A stretch of 64,000 bases of DNA from Mytilus galloprovincialis (taxonomy: Eukaryota > Mollusca > Bivalvia > Mytilida > Mytilidae): positions 58,123,560 to 58,187,559 of the forward strand of contig NC_134839.1 of the NCBI RefSeq assembly GCF_965363235.1, written 5' to 3'. The notes beneath the pieces were generated by a model. It had not been told where the DNA came from. It made no database searches and saw only the letters and a program-made list of their open reading frames with translations. Each line of letters starts with the position of its first letter. Within the stretch, counting starts at the first letter, position 1. The translations under genes were made by a program, and so were the position numbers. This document shows positions 12,074 to 24,400 of this stretch, piece by piece.

Positions 12074-12230
12074 CAGAGGCGGATTTAGGGGGGGCAGGGG
12101 GCCCAGGCCCCCCCTTTTTGGGAAAAAAATTGGTTGCTTATATAGGGAATCACTGAAGCGTGACTGGAGCGGGCCCACTCTTAGGTCAGTCATTGGGCAC
12201 CCACTTATGAAAATTTCTGGATCCGCCACT
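12074..12230. mobile_element. Third copy of the GGATCCAG MITE family
   Basis: Begins CAGAGGCGGATTTAGG and ends GGATCCGCCACTG, with ATTGC directly on both sides. More diverged inside than the first two copies. Related end fragments lie near 17150 and 30895. Confidence 0.65.
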
Positions 12231-12738
12231 GATTGCCTATCAGGAGTTCCTTGAAACACAGTTGCTTCTTAAAAGGAAAGCTATTGACCCACTTGTGCAA
12301 CCGGATCTGCAGTGCTTACCCTTCCTGAGCAACTGAGACCACCACTCGAGGGATGGGGTTCATGTTGTTCAGTTTTAAGTTTTCAATGTTGTGTTTTGTG
12401 TACTGTTGTTTATTTGTTGTATTTCGTTTCTGCCATGGCATTCTCAGTCTTTGACTGATGAGTTTAAATATCCCTATGGTATCTTTCACCACTCTTTTAA
12501 TTTATACAAAAAATGAAGCTGCTATGCTATTATCTGCTTAAGAAATTAATTATTTCATGTCATGCTCTATGCTTATATAAACATGGGTATGCATCATTTT
12601 AGTAAATACTTTTATTATACACGAAACATTAGCATTTTGCATGGTGTTAAATGGTGGAAACATAATAAATCCCTATCATGTTAAAATTAGTCTACAGTAT
12701 AACATGAAAGAAGACTTTTGATTCTAATAGAATTTTTT

Positions 12739-13022
12739 ATGCCTCATTTATGGGCATTATGTTTTCTGGTCTGTGTTCGTTCGTCTGTCCTTCTTTTTGT
12801 TTGTTCATCTGTCTGTCCCTCTTCAGGTTAAAGTTTTGGTCAAGGTAGTTTTTGATGAAGTTGAAGTCCAATCAACTTGAAACTTAGTACGCATGTTCCT
12901 TATGATATGATCTTTCTAGTTTTAATGCCAAATTAGAGATTTTACCCCATTTTCCTGATCCACTGAACATAGAAAATGATAGTGGGGGGCATCCTTGTAC
13001 TATGGACACATTCTTGTTTTAG
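12739..13022 (+). repeat. Dispersed repeat, copy 1 (ATGGGCATTATG to ATGGACACATTC)
   Basis: Starts at a small hairpin, passes a GTTCGTCTGTCC-type tract and a core, and ends with ATGGACACATTCTTGTTT. A second copy with a 230-bp insertion lies at 29764-30275. Confidence 0.7.
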
Positions 13023-13290
13023 TTGAAGTGGACCTGTAAGACAAGTCAAAAGGCAGCCTTTTTTGATTTGATGAAGCAATAACATTTCATAAATCAAACC
13101 ATTTCAGGATTAATAATGTACAAAAACATATAAAATTATTCTTAAAATTATTTTATTTAGTTTGCTGCAAGCAATACCAAAAGAAATCTCTGGAGTCGTT
13201 CAAAATTCATATTTCAAATTTATTGAGTAGTAACACATTTGCACTGATGTCTGCATGTTGAATTGATTTTGGAAATTAAAAGCTAGATAA

Positions 13291-14612
13291 ACCAGATGCT
13301 CCGCAGGGCACAGCTTTATACGACTGCAGAGGTTGAACCCTGAACGGTTGGGGCAAGTATGGACACAACATTCAAGCTGGATTCAGCTCTAAATTTGGAT
13401 TGTGATTAAAAAGTTGACACAGCATAGGTTTCTGACACAGAATGAATGTGGTCTAATGAACTTAAAATATTTTTTTTGCCTTTGAGCAATTCACTATGCT
13501 GTTGAATATTGATCCTCTCAAAAAAATGTTTGAAGAAATTTTCTTTTTATTTTATTTATGAAATCTGAAATGAGAAAAATTGACCCCCCCCCCCCCATTT
13601 TTTTTTCACATCCTCCTTTCCCTTATTCCAAAACTGATCTCAATTCAAATTTCTAATGGAGTTTGTAAACAATAACTACTCATTTAAATACATCATAAAA
13701 TATTAAAATGTAACAAAAGGTGCTTGTTATCACTGAATGGTAAAGATTGTTTTAATTTATCAGTTGGTAGTAAAAGTGAATATACATTGTATATTGTTTA
13801 AAACAATGATTTAAGTTGATTCAACTACTATTCTGGACAAAGAAAGATAACTCCAATCAATTGAAAATTTCTTGCTATTGCACAATATTGTGCAATTAGA
13901 TATTTCTTGCTATTGCGCAATACTGTGCAATTGAAAATATTTGCTATTGCACAATACTTTGCAATTGAAGATTTCTTGCTATTGAGCAATACTGTGCAAT
14001 TGAAAATTTCTTGCTATTGCACAATACTGTGCAATTGAAGATTTCTTGCTATTGCTGAATACTGTGCAATTGAAAATTTCTTGCTATTGCACAATACTTA
14101 ATATAATAATTTTCGATCCTGATTTGAACCAACTTGAAAACTGGGCCCATAATCAAAAATCTAAGTACATGTTTAGATTCAGCATATCAAAAAAGCCCAA
14201 GAATTCAATTTTTGTTAAAATCAAACTTAGTTTAATTTTGGACCCTTTGGATTTTAATGTAGACCAATTTGAAAACAGGACTAAAAATTAAGAATCTACA
14301 TACACAGTTAGATTTGGCATATCAAAGAACCCCAATTATTCAATTTTTGATGAAATCAAACAAAGTTTAATTTTGGACCCCGATTTGGACCAACTTGAAA
14401 ACTGGGCCAACAATAAAAAAATCTAAGTACATTTTTAGATTCAGCATATCAAAGAACCCCAAGGATTCAATTTTTGTTAAAATCAAACTAAGTTTAATTT
14501 AGGACCCTTTGGACCTTAATGTAGACCAATTTGAAAACGGGACCAAAAGTTAAGAATCTACATACACAGTTAGATTCGGCGTATCAAAGAACCCCAATTA
14601 TTCAATTTATTC
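13291..14612 (+). mobile_element. Large dispersed repeat, copy A (3'-truncated)
   Basis: Begins ACCAGATGCTCCGCAGGG, then CTTTATACGACTGCAGAGG. Short tandem units around TATTGCACAATACTGTGCAA (13860-14100) follow, then units of about 150 bp with TTTAATTTTGGACCC. It lacks the distal 161-bp array and terminal hairpin seen in copy B. Confidence 0.8.
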
Positions 14613-15298
14613 AAATTATTCTTGCTACTTCATATACACATTTGTTAAAATAAAAAATAAAATAAATTTTCTCGTTTTTATTCATTTGACTTAATAAAAC
14701 ATAAATAATCCATTGTATTGCACATGACAAGTATATTCCTAATAACTCAACAAATCAATAAACAAATAAAAAAGGATCTTTTAATATCTTCAAAAAGAAA
14801 TGAAATTTTAATGTTCTAATATAAGTTTCAGTACACTTTTACCTTTATTCTTAAATACATGCTATGCAACATTTATGAATATTATACTGCATATTATATT
14901 TGTATGAATGTATCTATTTTTACTCTTAAAATATTCTTAAAAGGAGACTTCATTCAATTTTTTATAAGAACTTTCTTTTAGAATATTTTATACAAATGAG
15001 CTTTCATTTCACAAACTTTGAAGCAGCAAGGCTTTCTTTTTTATGATTCACATTTAGCTGTTTGAACATTTATCAAAGTATAAGAAATGTTATTTTTATT
15101 TTGGCATCAATACTTTTTGGTTAATCGCAATTTCACACATCAAACAATTTACAACCACTGAACTTTTTTGAGCATGGACTTGTTTTTCCTTTAGAAAGTA
15201 GCCACTTGTGTTCACTTTAGTTCTATCAGATAAGATGCTTTCCCGTTTCAGATCACAGATATCAAATAGAATGCGTCAAACTTCTTATTAGATTCTCA
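14613..15298 (-). other. Presumed VPS52 3' UTR and flank
   Basis: Noncoding AT-rich sequence after the VPS52 stop. AATAAA on the minus strand at 15095-15100, about 200 nt past the stop, is the nearest candidate polyadenylation signal; another lies at 14844-14849. Confidence 0.5.
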
Positions 15299-15445
15299 TC
15301 AGAAAGTAGGTTTGTATTTTTTAACTTCAACCATCACATGATGAATATTTATGAGTTCATTTCTAATCTGCATATTCCTAAATGGTCCTTGGGATAGAAC
15401 TTTTTGGAATCTGTGATAGTATTGTATCAGCTGTGTCAATGCACC
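15299..15445 (-). CDS. VPS52: VPS52 exon 18 (residues 645-692 and stop)
   Basis: GALTQLIQYYHRFQKVLSQG then LINIHHVMVEVKKYKPTF and TGA; the human protein ends ELKKHKPNF. Acceptor TTTTCAG. Confidence 0.96.
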   Translation of the reverse strand, partial: GALTQLIQYYHRFQKVLSQGPFRNMQIRNELINIHHVMVEVKKYKPTF

Positions 15446-18400
15446 CTGAAAAGACAAAAAAAATGTTATTGAATGTGATATTTTAATACTTTTCTATAAC
15501 ACCAGTGTCTCGCCTACTTTTGCTGTTAATCGCAGACTCAACAAAATGAGGAAAAACATCAATAAAAATTTCCCTCTCGATACTGTCTTTTGATTGAAAG
15601 AAGCTTCCAAGTTTGGTAAAAAATCTAGGATAGTTTATGAATCTAATAAATGTTGTATAAACTTTAACTGCAGACTGTATGTAATGTTAACTGGAAGAAA
15701 AACTAAGTCCATTGATAAGTAAAATACGGAAAAAGTGAATTTTTTTTTTTACAAAATTTACTTCTGAATAATATCTTATGATCAGAAACAAGCTTCTGTC
15801 TAAGTTTGGTAGAAATCCAGGATAGTTTAAGAACATTATAAAAATTTTAAAAACTTAAACCACAGAGTGAATGTTTTGTTTCTGGCAAAAAAAACTAAGT
15901 CCATTTATAAGTAAAATACGGAAAAGTGGAAATTTATTTTTACAAAATTTTCTTCTTGATACTATCTTATGATTAGAAACAAGCTTCTGTCCAAGTTTGG
16001 TACAAATCAAGGATAGTTTATGAAAGTTATTAAAATTTTAAAAACTTTAACCACAGAGTGAATGTAATGTTTCCTCGCAGAAAAACTAAGTCCATTTATA
16101 AGTAAAATACGGAAAAGTGGAAATTTATTTTTACAAAATATTCTTCTTGATACTATCTTATGATCATAAACAAGCTTCTGTCCAAGTTTGGTACAAATCA
16201 AGGATAGTTTATGAAAGTTATTAAAATTTTTAAAACTTTAACCACAGAGTGAATGTAATGTTTCCTCGCAGAAAAACAAAGTCCATTTATAAGTAAAATA
16301 CGGAAAAAATGGAATTTTATTTTTACAAAATTTACTTCTAGATACTTTCTTATGATCATAAACAAGCTTCTGTCCAAGTTTGGTAGAAATTCAGTATAGT
16401 TTAAGAAAGTTATTAAAATTTCAAAAACTTTAACCACAGAGTGAATATTTGTGGACGCCGCCGCCGACGGAATGTAGGATCGCTTAGTCTCGCTTTTTCG
16501 ACTAAAGTCGAAGGCTCGACAAAAATGGGTGTATTTTTTGTGAGGCCCGGGTTTGCATGTCTGACGGGAATGACTGTTTTGCCGAACTGATATACTGAAT
16601 ACTTTTTTCAAGACCAGACTGCAACCTGACTGCTGAGTGTGGCCTTTATGTCTCCATTTGTTGACTGTCATTCATGAATTCGTTGTCATTTCAGACCCAT
16701 TCGTAGCCTTTGGTTGATTTGGAACCCCTCACCTCCCTTAATTTTGTTGGAACAAACATTTGGATAAAAATTGCTTGTTTGACTTTTTTAACTCGTGTCG
16801 ATCGTATTGTAAATTTCATCGAATAGGCCGGTGTGTTTCTGTTTACAACAAGAAATCTGTGAGGTTATGCTAACTTAACATACAACAAACAAGAATTTTC
16901 CAAGTCTATTTTTTACTGACAAGTCCCAAATCAAATATATCAGTACATAGCTGCTTTGGATCCATACTATCATTTAATGATAGACAATCAATAGGGAGAG
17001 TACAGCATAAAAAATGTCCAACCCTTACACTTTACAGCAACTATAGAATATACCTGCCCCACACCAGGAACCGTTTAGAAAGTGCATTTTACACTTATTT
17101 TATGTTTTAAGCCCAAAAAAGGTCCCAAAAACTTAGCCCCCTTTTCCAAATTCCTGGATCCGCCCCAGATTATTACGCTTTTATAGGTCTGACAATGCAT
17201 CTATTTTTCTGGAAACAGTATCAAACTACATCATCGTTTTTTTACATGTACAACAAACTGAAATTAATCAACTACATGCAGTAACCAGGTGCTCCGCAGG
17301 GCGCAGCTTTATACGACCGCAGAGGTCGAACCCTGAACAGTTGGGGCAAGTATGGACAAAACATTCAAGCGTGATACAGCTCTGAATTTGGATTTTAGAT
17401 CAAATTTTTGACATTACATGGTGTTTTTTTACACAAAACAAATGTCAAGATTTTACAAATTTTACAATTAAAGATTTCTTCTTCAAACTTTTTAAATCTA
17501 AAATTAAATAGTTGACACAGCATGGGTTTCTGACACAGAATGAATGTGGTCTAATGAACTTAAAAGTTTGTTTTTGCCTTTTAGCAATTCACTATGCTGT
17601 TGAATATTAATCCTCTCAAAAAAATGTTTGAAGAAATTTTCTTTTTATTTATGAAATCTGAAATGAGAAAAATTTACCCCCCCCCCCTTTTTTCACATCC
17701 CCGTTTCCCTTTTTTCCAAAACTGATATCAAGACAAATTTCTAATGGAGTTTGCAACAATAACTACTCTTTTAAATACATCATAAAATATTAAAATGTAA
17801 AATAAAGTGCTTGTTATCACTGAATGGTAAAGATTGGTTGGTAGTAAAAGTGAATATACATTGTTTATTGTATAAAACAATAAAAAAAACTTCATCAGCA
17901 ACATTTTATATTGGCAAATTTCCAATGAAGTTATTTACATAAAGTTATTGGCAAATAAAAATAGAAAATGACATCATAGTCATGTCTGTCAAATGTCCAA
18001 CATACATTATCCAAAAACATTTTAGATAAGATAAGGAAAAACAGCTTCATCAGCAACATTTTATATTGGCAAATTTCCAATGAAGTTATTTACATAAAGT
18101 TATTGGCAAATAAAAATAGAAAATGACATCATAGTCATGTCTGGCAAATTTCCAACATATATTATCAACTACTATTCTATACAAAGAAAGATAACTCCAA
18201 TTGAAAATTAATTGCTATTGCACAATATTGTGCAATTAGATATTTCTTGCTATTGTGCAATACTGTGCAATTGAAAATTTCTTGCTATTGCACAATACTT
18301 GATATGGAATCCTGATTTGGACCAACTTGAAAACTGGGCCCATAATCAAAAATCAAAGTACATATTTAGATAAAGCATATCAAATAAGCCCAAGAATTTA

Positions 18401-21400
18401 ATTTTTGTTAAAATCAAACTTAGTTTAATTTTGGACCCTTTGGACCTTAATGTAGACCAATTTGAAAACTGGACCAAAAATTAAGAATCTACATACACAG
18501 TTAGATTTGGCATATCAAAGAACCCATTTATTCAATTTTTGATGAAATCAAACAAAGTTTAATTTTGGACCCCCATTTGGAGCAACTTGAAAACTAGGCC
18601 AATAATTAAAAATCTAAGTACATTTTTAAATTCAGCATATCAAAGAACCCCAAGGATTCAATTTTTGTTAAAATCAAACTAAGTTTAATTTTGGACCCTT
18701 TGGATCTTAATGTAGACCAATTTGAAAACGGGACCAAAATTTAAGAATCTACATACATAGTTAGATTCGGCATATCAAAGAACCCCAATTATTCAATTTT
18801 TGATGAAATCACACAAAGTTCAATTTTGGACCCTTTGGGCCCCTTATTCCTAAACTGTAAGGACCAAAACTCCAAAAATCAAACCCAACCTTCCTTTTAT
18901 GGTCATAAACCTTGTGTTTAAATTTCATAGATTTCTATTTACTTATACTAAAGTTATGGTGCAAAAACCAAAAATAATGCTTATTTGGGCCCCTTTTTGG
19001 CCCCTAGTTCATAAACTGTTGTGACCTCAACTCCAAAAATCAATCCCAAACTTCCTTTTGTGGTCATAAACCTTGTGTTAAAATTTCATTGATTTCTATT
19101 TACTTTAACTAAAGTTATTGTGCGAAAACCAAGAATAATGCTTATTTGGGCCCCTTTTTGGCCCCTAGTTCATAAACTGTTGTGACCTCAACTCCAAAAA
19201 TCAATCCCAAACTTTCTTTTGTGGTCATAAACCTTGTGTTAAAATTTCATTGATTTCTATTTACTTTAACTAAAGTTATTGTGCGAAAACCAAGAATAAT
19301 GCTTATTTGGGCCCTTTTTTGGCCCCTAATTCCTAAACTGTTGGAACCAAAACTCCCAAAATCAATCCCAACCTTTCTTTTGTGGTCATAAACCTTATGT
19401 CAAAATTTCATAGATTTCTATTTACTTAAACTAAAGTTATAGTGCGAAAACCAAGAAAATGCTTATTTGGGCCCTTTTTGGCCCCTAATTCCCAAAATGT
19501 TGGGACTAAAACTCCCAAAATCAATCCCAACCTTCCTTTTGTGGTCATAAACCTTGTGTTAAAATTTCATAGATTTATATTCACTTTTACTAAAGTTAGA
19601 GTGCGAAAACTAAAAGTATTCGGACGACGACGACGCCGACGACGACGACAACGACGACGACGACGCCGATGCCAACGTGATAGCAATATACGACGAAAAA
19701 TTTTTCAAATTTTGCGGTCGTATAAAAAGTATCAGCCAGTTAGTTGTCTCTTCAATTAGTAAAAAGACTAAGAATATAACCTTGAATCTCATAAGGACAG
19801 TTAAAGCTTAACTGTGGAAATCTTTATGGGGGATTATGGCCATTCATGTTTTATAAAAATTTCCCATATGTGCAAGTCCTTTTATTTATTTTCTGCATAT
19901 CAAAATATTTCTTGTTTCACAATGAACGGAATGTGAGGGATATAAAATAGTGTTTATTTGGTTTGGCCTATCTTGCAATGTGTTAAGAAATTGTTACATT
20001 TTCTTGGCTATTCACTAGGCCACAGCAGACTTCTTTTCCCCTTTGGTAACAGAGATTCGTGATTTCTTCCAAAAATTGTGTTATTTAATTTCAATACTAA
20101 TAATAAAGTCCCCACTGTCTTGTTTATATTAAGACTGAAATTAAATTATTCAAGATGATATCAATTGATATCAAATGTTCACTCTTTATGAAACCTATCA
20201 ACAAATGTCTCCTAAAGCTTTGCACAATAAATAATGTGTGTAACCTTGATCTTCAAAGAGCAGATTCCCTCTGGAAATCAGTATCAATATAAAATAACAA
20301 TAAACTATAGTGTATCTATCTACTTGTAATATCTGTGTTCCATTTTTGAAGTTAGTAAATGCCCTCATCACTTCTCCATTTATCATTTCTAATGCCCTCT
20401 TCCAGTCATTGTTAAATCCTCTCACTATCTGTTGTACCCTTTCTGTAAAATAAACATAACTATAATGCACAAGATAAATAGCAATAGATATTAGAAATAA
20501 AGCAGTCAAAACATTTATAAGTGATTCACAAAATTTTGTAATTACTTAGGTTGTTTTTTTAAATTAGGATCTTTCTTCATTTTTAGGTATTAAAGGAGTA
20601 GGTCCGGTAAGGCCCCTTTTTGGCCCAAAAATATAACAGTTTTACAAAATTGTTAAAATGTAAACTTTTAGTTATTCATTGGACAGTTGAATGTTTCTGC
20701 TACATAAATATGGGCTGTTTTTGACAATACAATGCACATATATCGGGTTGTAGCACCATTAATTCATGCTAAATTACTGAAATCTTCAAAATTCTATCAT
20801 TTTAGTTAAATTTTAGACGGTTTCCGTGTAAAACGAAAGTGGCCGCATTCGTGTTCATCCTTAATATTGCAATGTAAGTTGTATTTTATGATAATACATA
20901 ACATATATAAAGGTTTTGGATGAACACGGATGCGGCCACTTTCATTTTTGACAAAAACAATCTGAAAAGTGACGTTTTTTGGCATATTTGAGAGATTTTT
21001 CATATTTGAGCTTCAATCGGATCGTTTTTAATGACTTAATCAGTTAAAATCTTTCACATAAACTAATTGAATTAAGTGAAATAGACACTTAAGTGTTTAA
21101 AAAGTGGTCAAAATCTTTCTTCAGATGAAACTGAAATTTGAAGCCAAAATGAGTCCTTACCGGACCTACTCCTTTGCCTTGATGTTATACAAAAATTTAA
21201 ATACATGGTAGCTGAGAAAAAATATACATGACCTTTCTTCTGAAATCTTATAAATTCTTTTGATGTTCAATGTGGTTCTTTAGAAAAATATATCTTTCTT
21301 TTATCATTAATTCAATTTAAGAGCGACCTTCAAGCCCTGAGGAAAATTAGTGTTGAGAGAAGGGGAACAGATAAAAAGACCACCAGGACTCATTTGAAGC

Positions 21401-24400
21401 ACAAATGTCAATAAATGTTACATGTAAATATAAGTGTTATTAAATCTGCTATATTTCTCCATTATCTAATAAATACTTACAATTTAAATTAACGTTTATT
21501 GATATTTGTGCAAATCAGTCCAATTGCTTTCTCAATATGTTTTTTAAAACTTATATACGTATCATAAAGGCTGTTTCAAAAAATACAATGTATCCCCCCC
21601 CCCCCCCCCACCTCCAGAGAAGGCAATGTTTTTAAAAATTTTGTGGTTGGTTTTATTTGAAATACCAAAATGCAACGAGAGTGTTGTTCTAAAAAAAAAA
21701 ATTCCTATGGGTGGTGGGGGTTAAAAAAAAGTCCCATCCCTGGGGAGGACATAGTATTTTTTCTGGAACATCCCTAAGCAGTTTTACTTATCATATCAAT
21801 GACTTACTTTCATCACATTTAATAGATTCAGCCCCTCCTCTTTCCATCTGTACTTCACAATCTTTAACAAACATAATCATTCCACCAAAGTATGGTGATA
21901 ATATCTCTTCTATAAACTCTCCTGTTCTTGCAGTCAGTAATTCTTTAAAACTTTCAGTCTCTTTTGAGTCTTCAGTAGTCCTTTCCTACAAAAAACATTA
22001 AATTTTATCATATAAATGACATCTGTTGCAGAAATTTATAATAATTCAATCTATAAAAATGACATTACATTGTAAATAATATATCTTAATCATATTAAGT
22101 AAAAGATCTGCTCAAAATCTTAAGGCTTTAAAAAAACTCCATATAAGGCCAACTAAAATTAATAAGTAGATTTTCATCCAAATTTTTGAAAAAAATGGGG
22201 CGGGTGGGAGGATTTTATTTTTTAAATTTTATTTCGTATGAAACCTCTTACAACGTGTCCTTCATATATGCAGGTGTAATAATGATCTTCTATCATGTAT
22301 AAGGAATCATACATAATTTTTCAAATTCTTTAATAAATAACTCTGATTGGTAACCACTGTTCTACATGTAATTGCCATTTTTATACGACCGCAAAATTTG
22401 AAAAATTTTTCGTCGTATATTGCTATCACGTTGGCGTCGTCGGCGTCGTCCGAATACTTTTAGTTTTCGCACTCTAACTTTAGTAAAAGTGAATAGAAAT
22501 CAATGAAATTTTAACACAAGGTTTATGACCACAAAAGGAAGGTTGGGATTGATTTTGGGAGTTTTGGTCCCAACATTTTAGGAATTAGGGGCCAAAAAGG
22601 GCCCAAATATGCATTTTCTTGGTTTTCGCACTATAACTTTAGTATAAGTAAATAGAAATCACTGAAATTTTAACACAAGGTTTATGACCACAAAAGGAAG
22701 GTCGGGATTGATTTTTGGAGTTGAGGTAACAACAGTTTATGAATTAGGGGCCAAAAAGGGGCCCAAATAAGCATTATTTTTGGTTTTTGCACCATAACTT
22801 TAGTATAAGTAAATAGAAATCTATGAAATTTAAATACAAGGTTTATGACCATAAAAGGAAGGTTGGGTTTGATTTTGGGAGTTTTGGTCCTAACAGTTTA
22901 GGAATAAGGGGCCCAAAGGGTCCAAAATTGAACTTTGTGTGATTTCATCAAAAATTGAATAATTGGGGTTCTTTGATATGCCGAATCTAACTATGTATGT
23001 AGATTCTTAATTTTTGGTCCCGTTTTCAAATTGGTCTACATTAAGGTCCAAAGGGTCCAAAATTAAACTTAGTTTGATTTTAACAAAAATTGAATCCTTG
23101 GGGTTCTTTGATATGCTGAATTTAAAAATGTACTTAGATTTTTAATTATTGGCCTAGTTTTCAAGTTGGTCCAAATGGGGGTCCAAAATTAAACTTTGTT
23201 TGATTTCATCAAAAATTGAATAAATGGGTTCTTTGATATGCCAAATCTAACTGTGTATGTAGATTCTTAATTTTTGGTCCATTTTTCAAATTGGTCTACA
23301 TTAAGGTCCAAAGGGTCCAAAATTAAACTAAGTTTGATTTTAACAAAAATTAAATTCTTGGGCTTATTTGATATGCTTTATCTAAATATGTACTTTGATT
23401 TTTGATTATGGGCCCAGTTTTCAAGTTGGTCCAAATCAGGATTCCATATCAAGTATTGTGCAATAGCAAGAAATTTTCAATTGCACAGTATTGCACAATA
23501 GCAAGAAATATCTAATTGCACAATATTGTGCAATAGCAATTAATTTTCAATTGGAGTTATCTTTCTTTGTATAGAATAGTAGTTGATAATATATGTTGGA
23601 AATTTGCCAGACATGACTATGATGTCATTTTCTATTTTTATTTGCCAATAACTTTATGTAAATAACTTCATTGGAAATTTGCCAATATAAAATGTTGCTG
23701 ATGAAGCTTTTTTTCCTTATCTTATCTAAAATGTTTTTAGATAATGTATGTTGGACATTTGCCAGACATGACTATGATGTCATTTTCTATTTTTATTTGC
23801 CAATAACTTTATGTAAATAACTTCATTGGAAATTTGCCAATATAAAATGTTGCTGATGAAGTTTTTTTTATTGTTTTATACAATAAACAATGTATATTCA
23901 CTTTTACTACCAACCAATCTTTACCATTCAGTGATAACAAGCACTTTATTTTACATTTTAATATTTTATGATGTATTTAAAAGAGTAGTTATTGTTGCAA
24001 ACTCCATTAGAAATTTGAATTGATATCAGTTTTGGAGAAAGGGAAACGGGGATGTGAAAAAAAGGGGGGGGGGGGTTTAAATTTTTCTCATTTCAGATTT
24101 CATAAATAAAAAGAAAATTTCTTCAAACATTTTTTTGAGAGGATTAATATTCAACAGCATAGTGAATTGCTCAAAGGCAAAAAAAAACTTTTAAGTTCAT
24201 TAGACCACATTCATTCTGTGTCAGAAACCTATGCTGTGTCAACTATTTAATTTTAGATTTAAAAAGTTTGAAGAAGAAATCTTTAATTGATTTGTAAAAT
24301 CTTGACATTTGTTTTGTGTAAAAAAAACCCATGTAATGTCAAAAATTTGATCACAATCCAAATTCAGAGCTGTATCACGCTTGAATGTTTTGTCCATACT

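Noticed and set aside
19442..19759. ORF with a long Arg-rich stretch
   Set aside because: It is the GACGACG tract of the dispersed repeat read in one frame; the opposite frame gives poly-Ser/Ala.
21601..22001. Plus-strand ORF over 21711-22001
   Set aside because: Antisense shadow of VPS52 exon 16.
23826..24023. 65-residue ORF present twice (also 17728-17925)
   Set aside because: Lies in copies B and C of the dispersed repeat; the two are the same repeat sequence, with no family similarity and no start context.
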